Positions 1 through 42,307 of a stretch of 64,000 nucleotides of DNA are shown piece after piece. The stretch spans positions 6,944,001-7,008,000 of the forward strand of contig OW203991.1 in assembly GCA_934047225.1 (NCBI GenBank). Direction: 5' to 3'. The notes under the pieces are model-generated. The model was not told the DNA's origin and did not search any database. It worked only from the letters and a program-made list of their open reading frames with translations. The position numbers and the translations under genes are program-made. This DNA is from Ypsolopha sequella. Taxonomy: Eukaryota; Arthropoda; Insecta; Lepidoptera; Ypsolophidae. Within the stretch, counting starts at the first letter, position 1; every line of letters starts with the position of its first letter.

Positions 1-412
1 ATCTGTGGAAATTTTACTGGTCTTTACGTTTATTAATATTTTGTACTGTGTGTTTCCTTAAATAAATAAATAAATAATTAATCACACTGGCTGATGTAAC
101 CTATTTACTGTGTAATTAAGATCTTATATTAATTCCTTTGATAATGCCATAAAGGCGAAACCGGTCAGGAAGTACTAAATAAATGTGTGGGATAGTACAT
201 GATATGTATTCGAACTAATAATATTGGAACGTAGCCTAGTTTGTCTGGTCGATGGTTTCTGTCTCGGCTCGGGCAGTCGGAGTTTTTCAATAAAGTGTTG
301 TTTTATAACGTGACTCTTGTATTTTTAATTAACTATATCCTGGAAGGTCCAGGACATAACAGTACAAGTGATTTTCTGTTCATTAAATTAAATAAACTAT
401 TTAAACACAAAC

Positions 413-30218
<29,806 letters not shown>

Positions 30219-30617
30219 CTGTGGACAAACGGGGTTGTAAGTCAAGAAGAATGTTTATCGTGGAGTTACATCGGAAACGACCGAAGTGACACCTTTTATA
30301 ATAACAGTATCAATTTTATTAAAGATAAAATTAAAGATAAAGATATTAAAGATGTAATTATAATATTCAATAAAAACTTAAGTAACATAATAAACAATGT
30401 AAAAGTATAATGATGCAAATAAATATAATAATAAATAAATAAAAAATTAATAAAAAAACAAGGTCCCTGAAAAATTTAAATCGGGGGAAACAGGATAAAA
30501 TAAAAAAAAAATTAAAAAAAGTGACACCTTTGTGAGATGCTTTCATGCGGGTTATGGTGCCTCTTTAAAATCTATTAATTGTTGAAATAATCGTCATAAG
30601 TAGGGATTATTCCTTTT

Positions 30618-31260
30618 TAGGGTTCCGTACCCAAAGTGTAACCAACGGGACCCTATTACTAAGACTCCGCTGTCCATCTGTCTGTCTATCCGTCTGTCCG
30701 TCTGTCACCAGGCTGTATCTCTTGAACCGTGATAATTAGACAGTTGAAATTTTCACAGATGATGTATTTCTGTTGCTGCTATAACAACAAATACTAAAAA
30801 ACAGAATAAAATAAATATTAAAGGGGGCTCCCACACAACAGACATGTTTTTTTTTGCCGTTTTTATAGATAATTGTACGAAACCCTTCGTGCGCGCGTCT
30901 GACTCGCACTTGGCCGGTTTTTAATATAATATGCTTGATTTTTCGATCGCATAGATTCATAGATTCAGAAATAAGCAGGAACATGGTTTTTAGGGTTCCG
31001 TAACTCAAAATTAAAAAAACGGAACCGTTATAACCTTCACTTTGTTTTCCATCTGTCCGTCTGTCAAGGCCCTTTTTCTCGGGCCCCGTGAAAGATATCA
31101 AGTTGAAACTAATATATATCCTAGAGAAGTATACAGCATAATGGTGCTGTTAAGAAATCAGGCTTCAACGCGAAAAATTTCACGTAATCAATTTCATACA
31201 GATCGGCTCAACATGAAAACCTATAGGGCACTTCCAATTGACTTAGAAACTTGAAATTCC
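30618..31260 (+). repeat. Dispersed AGGGTTCCG...CTTGGCCGG repeats, two adjoining copies
   Basis: Copy one runs from AGGGTTCCGTACCCAAAG (30618) to GACTCGCACTTGGCCGG (about 30921). A second begins AGGGTTCCGTAACTCAAAAT (30990) and is 3'-truncated near 31260. Both carry the CTGTCCGTCTGTC tract. Confidence 0.75.
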
Positions 31261-31690
31261 ATCAAGTAGGCCTTATAGCAAGCGTTTAGAAAAAAAAAAC
31301 CTATAGGTACTTAATTATTTAAAAAGTTATTAGTACTTCTTAACGAAAAACTTAACTAGACCCTTGAGTACATGTAGTTTAATGGATTGTAAGTGTCAGG
31401 TTAAGTTGGTCTTACTTATAACTGCACGTGTAATAAGTTTCATTATGTACGGAACCCGCAAGGCTTCAGTCATATTTACACTTGACCTTTTTATACCTAC
31501 TCCAAACATATTCAACAAAAAAGAAATGGTTTCAGAATAATAATAGTACAGTGCTCCCAAAGTGATAATGCGCATACTGTTCGCCACTGTTCGGCAAAGT
31601 TCGTATTTCCTTACACTTTCTATACAAGCAAAAAGGTATGCGCATTGTTACTTTGGGAGTAATGTCATTGTCTAAACAAGAAATACTAAG

Positions 31691-32120
31691 TTAAGAGGCT
31701 ATGCGAATTTTATTTTTGTCACTGTCACTCCAAGCGAAAACACGCTCAGTGCGAGAGGGGCGGATTCAGGGCGAAAGCGAAAAATATTAGTTTTATAATT
31801 TTTATAAAAAAACTAAAATAGCTAGCAAAATTACAAATATCAAATCTCTACATATTGAAACACACCTAATAAAATATGTTTGAGTTCTGTATATGGGTCC
31901 TATTCGTCAAACGAGGAGAAAAAGTGTGTTTGAAGACCTCATTTCAACAATTATTTCTATCGAGGAAAATTTATCCAAACGTGTTTTCCAATTTCAAAAC
32001 CCCAGATATATTATGTATGTATAGTCAAAATGCATATACCAGAAATTTATTAAAATTTTTCGTGTATTTCATGAAATACACAAAAAAGCAGCACCTCTAT
32101 TTTTTTACATATCGCCTTAA
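31691..32120 (+). mobile_element. MITE family A, copy 3 (TTAA ends)
   Basis: It opens TTAAGAGGCTATGCGAATTT and ends CATATCGCCTTAA. It is full length and nearly identical in order to 28074-28497. Its right TTAA is also the left TTAA of the family B element at 32117. Confidence 0.85.
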
Positions 32121-32544
32121 GGGGCTCCACAATGATAAATATCAGTTTTGTATTGGATTCAGTTCCATCAATGTAGATGGTAAAAATCAAAAAATATATA
32201 TGGCGTGTTTTGCGACTCAAGGCAATTATTAATTACACTTTATAAATAAACACACTTTCAATCTTCTATTACTTATATTACTTGAAAAAAAGCATGAATT
32301 TCAAGAAAAAAGCGATTCAGTTTCCGTGTTTCAAAACCGATTGAAACGAAACCAACACACGGAGATACTAACGAGAAAAAAACATCTTTATTACATAAAG
32401 AAATTATGGTTAATGTCATAATGTAGCCACGATTTCAAAATAACTGGAGTTTTGCGTGCGCGGCATCTGATTAGAGCAGGATAGAGAGTTAAAAAACAAC
32501 CGCGTTAGAGCACGACTGAATTTTAGCATAGTGCAGCCCCTTAA
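32117..32544 (+). mobile_element. MITE family B, complete copy (TTAA ends)
   Basis: TTAAGGGGCTCCACAATG at the left and GTGCAGCCCCTTAA at the right are inverted ends. It is 428 bp with no coding capacity. A partial inverted copy is at 29560-29875. A piggyBac-type mover is inferred from TTAA. Confidence 0.8.
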
Positions 32545-32867
32545 GTTATGCACTTATTGCTAAGCGACTGACGTTTAAACTTAAGTCAAAACAACGCACT
32601 AAACTATAAAATTTTATTACTGATTCTGTCACACGAATGTGAGCTTATAGAATGTAAATCGTTACTTAGTTGCATTGCAAGAGTCTTAAAGTTGAAGTAA
32701 TAAAGTCAAAGGTTCTTTTGTATTGACATCAATTTTACGAGTTTTCCAAGATTTCACTAACACCTCACGGTTGAACCGTATTAAAATTAGTAACCCATAA
32801 TTAAAGTAACTCAGCTCCATTCCATAGACTTACAAAGTTCATAGATTGTTAGAGTTCCCTACAGTAA

Positions 32868-33126
32868 CTGCCACTTTTATAAGTTACATCGACAATCTGT
32901 AAGATGACACCTTAATGCATTATAGAATATTAAAGCCAATTCTGAAGGTTTTAATATTAGTTTTAGTGCTGTCAAAACTTGAAATTTTTCAAAGCAATTT
33001 AACTTTTAACCCTAACAGTTAAGGACTATTTTGCAATGAAGAAAATTTAGTTTTGACAGCACTAAAACTAAAATTAAAGCCTTCAGAATCGGCTATATTG
33101 TCGATGTAACTTATAAAAGTGGTACC
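32868..33126. mobile_element. Palindromic element interrupted by a family D MITE
   Basis: Arms ACTTTTATAAGTTACATCGA and TCGATGTAACTTATAAAAGT are exact inverses. Between them lies a complete family D MITE (32930-33097), with AAAGCCAATTCTGAAGGTTT and CCTTCAGAATCGGCT ends. Confidence 0.75.
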
Positions 33127-33299
33127 TAGTACTGTACCTATGTATATAGTTAAACGCCAAAAGCGATAAAGAAGTTGAATTAATAGTTACGCAACAATTC
33201 GCTTAGATTAAATTATGTTAAGGTGTTAATTCGAAAACCATTTCGAGATTTAGGTTTAATAAGCCGTATTTTCGAACTCGTGGTTTAAAAACATACAAC

Positions 33300-34050
33300 A
33301 TTTACCTAATACAGTTGGTTTTTAAAGTTATTATGTATGGAAAGGAGAATTTATTTTTTCATTTGCACTGGTAAGTATGTTTCGTTGGGAAAGCTTTTCA
33401 GTATGATCAGCAGAATAATATAATTAACTATTATAAGTTTGTTTAAATACATCCTTCTAATTGGATTGATATCTTATTTAAATTTTTTTATTTACCAGTA
33501 GTTGAAACAATATTTTTTCGAACTCGCTAATACCGAGATCTTGCGAGATTGATTTTTTCTAATCTTGCAAATACCGAGATTGACATTTAGGTGCAAGATT
33601 GCATTCCCTAGCTATGGCTATGGCATATACCTAGCTATTATTAACTATAATGTTTTAAGGGTTTGGGTTTTAGGTTACGGGTATGTGTTGTGGTGATACG
33701 AAACCCTTTGTGCGCGAGTTTGACTCGCACTTGGCCGAATTCTTATAAAAACCTCAAGCTGAGCCCCGAGCAAGGGCGGATCCAGCCTGCGAGCCAGGAG
33801 GGGGTCACAGGCTCCGAATTAGTCCAAATATACAATACATTTTTGTGCAATTATAGGTAAATTTAGCGTGTCTGTATAGAAAAAACTAGGCCCAGGGGGG
33901 TCATGACCCCCATGACCCCCCCCCCCCTTGGATCCGCCGTTGGCCCCGAGACAACATTCTATCGCCTGGAAACTATTACTTCACAATAAACTTCGGTTCC
34001 AATAAACTCCTGACTTTTACTACTTTTTCTTCTGTGCTTTTCTCTAAAAA
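33300..34050. other. Non-coding, repeat scraps
   Basis: It holds the 3' scrap of a CTTGGCC repeat (33695-33740) and a C-rich run (33900-33930). Nothing supports a gene. Confidence 0.4.
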
Positions 34051-34058
34051 TCTAAAAA

Positions 34059-34490
34059 GGGGATCTAAAAAGGCCGACTTGGGTGAATCATAAAATGATT
34101 TGAAAGTAGGACAGAGTCAGAGATTTTTCACGTGTGCAAAAGAGACGGCATTAGAACAGAATCATAATGTGATTCATGCAAAACGGTCTTTTTAGAGGAC
34201 CTGGGGATCTAAAAAGGCCGATATGGGTGAATTATAAAATGATTTAAAAGTAGGATAGAGTCAGAGTTTTTTCACGCGTGCAAAAGAGATGGCATTAGAA
34301 CCGAATCATAATGTGATTCATGCAAAACGGCCTTTTTAGAGGACCTGGTCCTAAAAAGGACGCTTTAGATGAATCATATTATGATTCTGTTGTAATGCCG
34401 TCTCTTTTGCACGCATGAAGAAACTCTGTCTCTATCCTATTCTCAAATCATTTCATGATTCACCCAAGTTGGCCTTTTTAGGTCCCCAGT
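34059..34490. mobile_element. Three clustered copies of MITE family E
   Basis: Two head-to-tail copies (34059-34204 and 34203-34348, inverse to the copy at 15915) are followed by one in the opposite orientation (34347-34490). Each keeps the CTAAAAAGG ends and the TTTGCACGCGTG core. Junctions share GGACCTGG. Confidence 0.75.
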
Positions 34491-34914
34491 TCTTTAAAAT
34501 TTAAAAGTCCTATTTGAACGGACCAACTTAGGGCTTTTATTTGGTCAATGTGACAGCTCTGTTTTGAACTAGCCAATGGGAGGCCTTTGCACGCAGTTAG
34601 CGGGGGTCGGGAGGGAAGCAAGCGAACGGGGCGTTGTATTGGAGCTTAGTTTTACATGCAGTTTTTGTTTTTATAAGCGTGTTGCGCGCGCACCATTCTA
34701 TTGTATTGTGTTGGTATCTTTATGCTAGTAAAGTGTTACGAATCAAATAAGTAATTATCGTTTTCCTTCTCGAGTTCATCACGAACATGGGGCATCCAGT
34801 TAAGGCGACGCGGCAGAGAATTGGCACTTTTTTGGAGTAATTTTACTACGTTCAGTAAGAAGCTACTAGTTTGATAAATTAGTATAACATTTTCGGAACC
34901 TTTTTCTAGATTTC

Positions 34915-35205
34915 TGGAATACAGAAACGCGATTAAAAATCTTTCACTCGATAGAAATAATTATTAAAATGAGGTCTTCAAACACACGCTTTCTCAAAGT
35001 TGGACAAATAATTATCATATACAAACCCCAAACATATTTTATTACATGGGTTTTAACCACAATACCTACATTGTGGTGATAGGAAATTTTTCTAGTAATT
35101 TTAGTTTTTTTTATATAAATAAAGAAGCAATTTTTTTCTCTTTCTCCCTGAATCGGTCCCTCTCGCACTGTGCGTTTTTCCGCTTGGAGTGACACTGCCC
35201 GTTGA
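34915..35205 (-). mobile_element. MITE family A, degraded inverted copy
   Basis: CACTCGATAGAAATAATTAT, GAGGTCTTCAAACACACGCT and CTGAATCGGTCCCTCTCGCA follow the family A order in inverse. Its TTAA ends are not seen. Confidence 0.6.
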
Positions 35206-35269
35206 AAACTCGATGCCTCGCCTACATGGCAAAAGATGATAAGCACAATAGTAGAACGCAACGTTTCCG

Positions 35270-37270
35270 AACCAAAAATTTCAAAAGTAAAGATAAGCCC
35301 TCACCGTACTATGACAGCACCAAAATGTTTCCACCTTTAAATGGGTGACGCGCACACGTTTGGAATCAGTCAGTGCTCATCTGAACACAGTGATAGTTGG
35401 ACGCCTTAAGTGCACTTAAAGTTAATCATTTTAACAACTTTAGTAGTCTGATCAGTTTGCTAAATGTAGGTAGGTAGACAGATTGCGCACTCATAAGTGT
35501 GCGCGCGTCGGCATTATGTTAACGCACGCATTCGAAAACAATACAAACAGATTTTAGGTGCCAGTTCTCATCTAAACTTTTGAAATCTTTGTACTGAACG
35601 ACGCTTAGCCTTTTTGGTTAAATAAATGGTATTATGATCCATTGTTAGCGAGCGTGGCCAAGAGAACATAATTGTTGGAATCATTTTTTTTCTGAGAATG
35701 AGAGTATTGATACAACAGACGTGCAAGTGTTAAAACCGAGTAGCAATGATTGAATAACCCGTAAATTACGATAGCTTCAATCACCGAAATGATCACATAC
35801 CGAAAAATAATTTCCACACAAAATTAACCGTTTATTAGTAGTTATAACCGGTTCGAAAATTTGGTTTTCGCATACCGCAAAATTAACAGAAAAAACCGCC
35901 TAAAACCGATTGAGAATTTGTATTTTCAATCGAATGCCGCGTGCGTGACGCGCAGAATACTCTCGTCTCACCCCTTCGCTTACCCCTCTAATACCCGCCA
36001 TGCACTGAATTGTCTTTATATCGGTACCGAAACAGGAAAACGGTGAAATAATGGTACAGAATTCAAAAAGGTTCCATAAGGGCTACCGCTATTAATTTCG
36101 GTAATTTTATGGGTTATCGGGCATGGGTACCGCTTTTAATCCCTGCTGAGTAGATTCCTACCCAGCCTAGGGTTATTAAATTTAATGTACGCACTTCTGA
36201 GGCGTGGCCTTTTTATTTGCGTTGCGTCATGTGTCCCCACACCTTGATTGATTTTAGAACGCAAGACTGACCTGTCACTGTCAAATCAAATTTGAAATTA
36301 ATGAAAGAAATTGGGTTGGAAAAAGGCGCAAAGTGATAGAATATTGTGTATTTAAATCACCGTAACCAGTACGGTGCCATATATTCTCTGACGGTGCGTT
36401 GTTCAATGGAACAAAAGTGCGGTGCCTTGTTCAATAGAACAAAAGTGCGGGCTGTGCCTTTTCGTGTGTTTTTTCTAACCCAGTTGTATTTGCCATAAAA
36501 TATCTATCATTATAGCGGAAACGACAGGACAGTAACTTAGACAGAACAGACCGTTCAGATGATCCTCAACAGAAGAGGATAGTGGCTAAACAGATAATAA
36601 CTATAAACCTCACACATGGCTGTATGGGCTAAGATCCCTTTGCCTTTCCACTTGGTGGGAAACGAAACAAAAAAAAAAGAAAGTGTCAAATGGACGAGGT
36701 GGAGGGGCGCGTAATATAAAATAAAAATTCGCATTTTCATTCATCAGTTTTAGATTTTTCGTAACGTGATGGTTCGTGAAGAACTGCATTATCTTTTCAA
36801 AGTCGTAACGTAGATACTTTGCTCTATTCAACCATAGCCTCCTTAGAGAAGGCTATGCACTTAAAATTATTCTAGGGCTATGCATCACATCAACACATAT
36901 AAGTAAACAACATCAGTTATCCTAATCGTAGAATATTCTTATATTTGTGTACCCTCGTTTGATATTTTTAACTTGCAGGAGTTAACTTAACCCTGAAACT
37001 CCCCTCCCGCAAGGTCTCTGCCTACCTTTGCGGGTAAAATGAGGTGTCAAGTCAACGTAACTTCTGCGAGTTGTAAGTGTATGTACCTATATTATATAGG
37101 GTACCTACGTAAATATTGTTTATATCAGGTAATTAAAACTTATTACTTTTAAGGTTATAAAAAAGACAAGAGAAAAACAATGTCTCATCTTAATGGACTT
37201 CATTATTAATATCTGTATTATATTACTGAAGCAAAGGTACTTGAAGTGACATCAGATTCAGTAATATTTT
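35270..37270. other. Intergenic stretch upstream of the 37275 gene
   Basis: No gene recognised. GTGCGGTGCCTTGTTCAATA-type short direct repeats occur at 36395-36450. The last 300 bp are a candidate promoter for the plus-strand gene at 37275, but no clear TATA element can be assigned. Confidence 0.4.
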
Positions 37271-37274
37271 GACC

Positions 37275-39200
37275 ATGGATTGTGATCGAAAGTTGACTAA
37301 AATTAGATGTGAAGAACCCAGAATAATTTCTCATCGATATAAGAACAACCCAAAAGACGAACTGAAACGTAAAGTTCAATATGATTTAATTGAAAATAAA
37401 CCCACACTGACAATAACCCAGGAGTTTAAAGTGAGGCGTTCAAATGTGCACTACATTGTCAACTTAAACACAAATCTTTGTAACCACAACAAGAAGAAAC
37501 TTAAAAAAAGACACAGCAAACGTAAAAAAGAAACTTCATCTAAGAAGACAAAGAAGAGACCTGAGATATCAGCAATTGCTGCAAAAGAGAGAATTGTCCC
37601 AATTTGCATGAGACAAAAATGTACCCATGATATAAGGGTCATAATTAAAGAAATAAGGCAGCATGAAGGTGTTCAAGTGTGTATTAAATTCGTGCTGTAT
37701 TTAATTTAATTCCTTTGTATTACTAAATTATTTAATGTTGACAATTATATACTGGGTGTCAATATGATGTTACGGAAGTCGGAAACTGATGATGGTACTC
37801 GTCCATACACACAACTTTTACTACGGGGAACCAACCCTAAAATCGTGAAAAAAGCTGTTCCATAAAGAAGTTACATACCTACTCAATCAAAATGTATGGG
37901 GCAACTGATTTTCTTTTTCATGATTTCTGTTTTTTTTTTCTCGAAATGTCTTTTGTATGGACGAGTAGTATTATATCACCAGTTTTCGACTTCCGCAACA
38001 TCATCTTAACACCCTGTATATATGAATTTATTATTTCAGTCTACATCTCCAAGCTTTAAAAGTAAGAAACCAGTGAAACAAGATTGCAAGAAAAAATGTA
38101 GAAAATCTACCCATGTAAGGACCATGTTGTAAGTTGGTATTGCCTCTAAATTACTTAGGTAATGCAATTTTTTAAATTTAATTTCAGTACAAGGGACACC
38201 ATGAAATAAATAGACAGAGAAACAGAGCATTATTGTCTCCCATTTCTTCGTCTCCTCTGTCCGATGAGAAGTTACATGACATGTCATATGAAGATGTTAC
38301 GAATGATGACTTCCAATCTAATTCAGAGGATGAACTGGACACATTAATCAAAAGAACCAAAGAAGTTAGTAATACCATCCAAAACGTTTCATTAGTAAAG
38401 AAATCTTGTCAATTAATTAAAAATAAGGAATAATATAATTATTTTAATTTCAGAGAGAGCGAAACATGGTTTTTCAACATATAAACCAATTTGAACCAAT
38501 TAAATCGCTAATAAACAAAAGCAATGAAAGTGAATATTTTGAAGTGAGTTCACAAAGTCAATGCAGCGATGAAATAATTGATAATGAAGATACAGTTTTT
38601 GATTCTGAAATGGATGTTTCAATTCATTCTTTGGCAACGGTTGTCTTAACAACACATTCAGACGCTGAGGCATATTCCCCAACAGCAAGCCCCTTCGTGT
38701 TTAAATACTCTGATGAAAGATTCCAAGATATAATAAATTTTCATGATACAGAGGAAATTCTCCATGAAACAGTTAACTTGCAAGAAACCAATCCAAAGAG
38801 AGCCAAAGTAGAAAAGTATTCTCCAGCTATAAGATGTAGTGAAGATAGGGAGGACAACATGATGGATGAGGTCAAAATGACACAGGAAATTCAAAAGCCG
38901 ATCAAAAAGGAACTTGATATTGATGACCACAATGATCAATGCTACGATATAAGAGAAAAGCTTGAAGGAAACTTGAGATCTGGAAATCTTAATCCCTCCA
39001 TAAACACCAGTCATTTACAACATAATAATATAACAAATGTAGATCATAAAATTTTTATAAAACAAGAGATCAAAGATGACTACACAAATAACTGTGGTAA
39101 CATGATAAAGTGTTCTTCGAGTTTCACTAGGCACAGTAAAGTTGACACTTTTGGCGAAGGTTTCCCATTAAAAGTGGAAATAAAATTGAAACCAGAGTAG
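37275..39200 (+). CDS. Uncharacterised acidic/basic nuclear-type protein, four exons
   Basis: Exons 37275-37676, 38040-38114, 38188-38364 and 38454-39200 are all phase 0, with donors CAA|GTGTGT, CAT|GTAAGG, GAA|GTTAGT and acceptors TTTCAG. The product is 466 residues. Residues 28-61 look like a helix-turn-helix (DELKRKVQYDLIENKPTLTI then VRRSNVHYIV). Residues 73-95 are a Lys/Arg cluster that could be a nuclear signal. The last 250 residues are acidic with four SUMO-type sites: IKKE (368-371), IKQE (420-423), LKVE (457-460) and LKPE (463-466). The first ATG after a stop is used as start. I do not recognise the family; a transcription or chromatin regulator is an inference. A MITE fills intron 1. 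Confidence 0.7.
37750..38022. mobile_element. MITE family M in intron 1 of the 37275 gene
   Basis: The left end ACTGGGTGTCAATATGATGT, with ACGGAAGTCG, is inverse to the right end (CGACTTCCGCAACATCATC, then ACACCCTGTATA). Related elements are at 42059-42307 and 43345-43615. Its right edge ends only about 15 bp before the exon 2 acceptor. Confidence 0.75.
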
Positions 39201-39359
39201 GTTATGCCAGTGAAATAGTTTTTATATGTTTTGATTTATCTTGATTTTGTTTTTTAGTTTTTAATATAGAAATAATCTTTATATATATTTTTTTTTTTTC
39301 AATTATTTAAATTCAATCTGTCACAGTACTAATATAAAGTAACACAATAATCGGCTTTG

Positions 39360-39690
39360 CAAAAAAATTGGTCAAGTGCGAGTCGGACCCTAAAAACATA
39401 GTAAGATAATTTCACTTGCAGTCATGAATGACCAAATTAGCTTGACATTTACGATCTATTCAAAACTATGTATCTAAAGGATCTAATTAAGTTGGTCAAT
39501 TATAACTTCCTAAATAATTAAATATTGGTAATTATCCGGTTTTTTCCTATACATGTGCTTTAAGACCTATCAGTGAACAAAATTTCAAGTTTCTAAGGCA
39601 AATGGAAGCGCCTTATGGTGAGCAAATTTGTATGAAATTGATGATGTCAATAGACGAGTGCAATTGTACCTCGGAATCCAGTTACGATGA
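39360..39690 (+). repeat. Dispersed repeat shared with 15090-15480
   Basis: GGTCAAGTGCGAGTCGGACC, TTGACATTTACGATCTATTC and GAGCAAATTTGTATGAAATT match the copy in the EPRS intron in order. Confidence 0.6.
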
Positions 39691-40360
39691 ATGGATTTGA
39701 ATGTTTTTTTTTATGGGATTTCCAGTGCCATAGACTACATAAGTTAACCCATTGAAAGTTACCGCTATTACCTTTTGCCCGCGGCTTGGCTCGCGTGAAA
39801 GTGTCTTAATTAGCGACGGTTTTCGGTTTGGTGGCTATTTATCAACACCCCTGATACCCGATATCTTGATCAGGGTCACTACGATGATAATAAAGAAAAC
39901 CGGATCCAAATCAGTTGAGTGGTTCTCGAATTAAATCGAAACAGACAGTGAGCCAGACAAAAATTGAAAAAAAAAATTACATTTTGGCATAAGTAAAATG
40001 CTAATATCCCATTTCATATAAATACATAATATGTATACTCACGCCTAGACAGGTAAGCAGAGACTACAGATTATCATCTGATACGACCCTGACACACCTC
40101 TTTCGCCTCTTCCACATCCGCCTCCCCCATAACAAAACCCTAGCTAAGCCAATGTATGCATTGTCTGGTAGAGCAATCGGCCGGTAAGCGAAAGGTGACC
40201 TTTCAAAGGTCTCATTCCCATGTTCAAGGCCTCATGTTCCCACATCCAGAGTTACTTCTCATACCGCAGTATGTTACAGTACAGATAAAAAGTATTATCG
40301 ATTCTTATTTTCTCAAAAATGGATAAATTTGAACAGAGTTGTCATAAAGTTTCTGCATAC

Positions 40361-40455
40361 GAAGGGAGGAGAGATTTGCGAAGGGAGGAGAGATTTACGA
40401 ATGGAAGAGAGATTTACGAAGGGAGGAGAGATTTACGAAGGGAGGAGAAATTTGC
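40361..40455. repeat. 19-bp tandem repeat, five units
   Basis: GAAGGGAGGAGAGATTTRC repeated five times with few changes. It lies inside the start of the mariner relic and expands what was a GGRRD-like coding segment. Confidence 0.85.
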
Positions 40456-40710
40456 GAAGAGATGAAAATCGTTTTGGGTCCGTGGAAAACTGGGTGGCTG
40501 AGTATAAACGGGGCCGAATAAGCATTCGAATGAACATTCTTTCATTCATTCATTCTTTGGTTGTCCAAAAAGTGTTCTCACTCCAGAAATGATTGGTAAA
40601 ATTCATGTTGTTTTAGCCGACCGAAGATTAAAACTATCCGAAATAGCTGATACTGTGGGCATCCCTAAATAACGGGTGCATCACATTTTTACCGAAGAAT
40701 TGAGCATGAA

Positions 40711-40992
40711 AAAAAAACTAGCCTAGTGCGAGTCAGACTCGCGTACCTAGGGTTCCGTATTGTGGATGATAATTTTAATTTAGTATTTTTTTTTCATGAA
40801 TTTCTGAACCGCTTTACTTTTCCTGTAATCTTTACGTAAACACATACTACCATGATACCATTTCATATTTTCGGTCAACCAGTTTTGGAGATAGGAGGGG
40901 GGGGGGGGATGCTGTGACATACGGACGGACGGACAACGGAGTCTCACCATAAAGTTCCTTTTGTACCTTTTAGGTACTACGGAACTCTAATT
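40711..40992 (-). repeat. Dispersed AGGGTTCCG...CTTGGCCGG repeat, inverted copy
   Basis: It reads in inverse from the AGTGCGAGTCAGACTCGCGT end to ACTACGGAACTCTAATTATC, with (GGAC)n in the middle. It interrupts the mariner relic. Confidence 0.75.
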
Positions 40993-41655
40993 ATCCGTAA
41001 GCTGCGGTGTCGCGTTTAAATGAAATTAAATATATTTATTTATGTAATGTAGGTATATCAGAGACACTTATTAAGTTATTACAGGTCGGTTTTAATGTAA
41101 TATAATTAAATAATCTATGTTTATAGCTAATAGTTTTATATACCTAATAAATAATAATATGGGGAAATACACAAGGAAATAATAAAGGTTAGGTTTACTT
41201 AAATTTAATTAAAAAAAATACACTTGAATAAAATAAAAAATATAGGACCAAGGAACAAATAAGGGAAATTATTAATCGGGCGAATAAAAACATTAGCGAC
41301 TTCAAGTGTCCAGAGTAGGACGAAAAATACTGAGTTGGCTAATTTAAAGTATGAAATCGAAAATATTTAAGCAAAAGTCAAAAAATAGTTGCGATGACGA
41401 GGGTTTACAATTTTACATGTAATATAAAAAAGGAGCCGAGCGAAGCGGAGCGGAGCGAGGCGACGTCCCTAGTTTTATTACTTAAAATTAAATTGTTATG
41501 TCACTAAAATAGAAAATTGTTCGTCTGAGAATTATTCAACTCGACTCAAATTTGCATTTTCAAGTCGCCGTTTTCAAAATTTTTATTCGCCCAGCCTTTC
41601 GCTTATTTTAGTACGCTATATTCAGTACTTTTTGACATCTTAAATTTGAATTTAT

Positions 41656-41817
41656 AATAAAGCCAATTCAGGCTTTAGTTTTAGTGTTGTCAGAGCTTAA
41701 AATTTTCCAAAGAAATTTAGCTTCTAATCGTACCTCTTAAGGACTATTTTGTATCGAAGAAAATTTAGTTTTGACAGCACCAAAACTAAAATTAAAGCCT
41801 TCAGAATCGGCTTTATT
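41656..41817. mobile_element. MITE family D, copy 3
   Basis: AATAAAGCCAATTCAGGCTT and CCTTCAGAATCGGCTTTATT ends, with TTTTGACAGCACCAAAACTA in the right arm. It lies in the 1.2-kb insertion within the mariner relic. Confidence 0.8.
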
Positions 41818-42058
41818 GATAAAGAATATTATAAATATAAGTATGCAATATATATGATAAATATATGCCTAACTCCGCCCATTCAATTAGTCTTGCCAAA
41901 AAGAAGGCCAAGAACCTGTGTAAGATCAGTGGACCAGAAACGTGCTCGAATGAAAATTTCGCGGGAGTGTTTGGACTTTGGACCGCTTCTCAGAAGCAAT
42001 ACAGGAGATTTTCTGCGACGATTTGTGACTACAGATGAAACATGGGTCCACCACTATA

Positions 42059-42307
42059 CAACGTGTAACAGAAAGGTGTAACCATATTTGAAGAGCTTAT
42101 TCAGTCAATGGTATAGAACAACTTTTACTATAGAGCCAACCCTGAAATCTCAAAAAAAAATGTAACCTTCCATACATTTCGGCCGAGCAGCATTGCATTT
42201 TTCTATGAAACAGTTAATTTCTTTTTCGAGATACAGGGTTTGTTCCATAGTAAAAGATTGACTGAACAAGCTCTTCAAATATGGTTACACCTTTCTGTTA
42301 CACGTTG
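42059..42307. mobile_element. TA-flanked MITE inserted in the mariner relic
   Basis: TA-CAACGTGTAACAGAAAGG at the left and CCTTTCTGTTACACGTTG-TA at the right. Long arms continue AACCATATTTGAAGAGCTTA/GCTCTTCAAATATGGTT. The 249-bp element interrupts the mariner reading frame right after WVHHYT. Confidence 0.85.

Noticed and set aside
34500..34860. Possible retroviral-type long terminal repeat and leader
   Set aside because: Only a vaguely promoter-like GC patch and a GGGGCATCCAGTTAAG phrase are present. No paired repeat, primer site or coding region could be shown.
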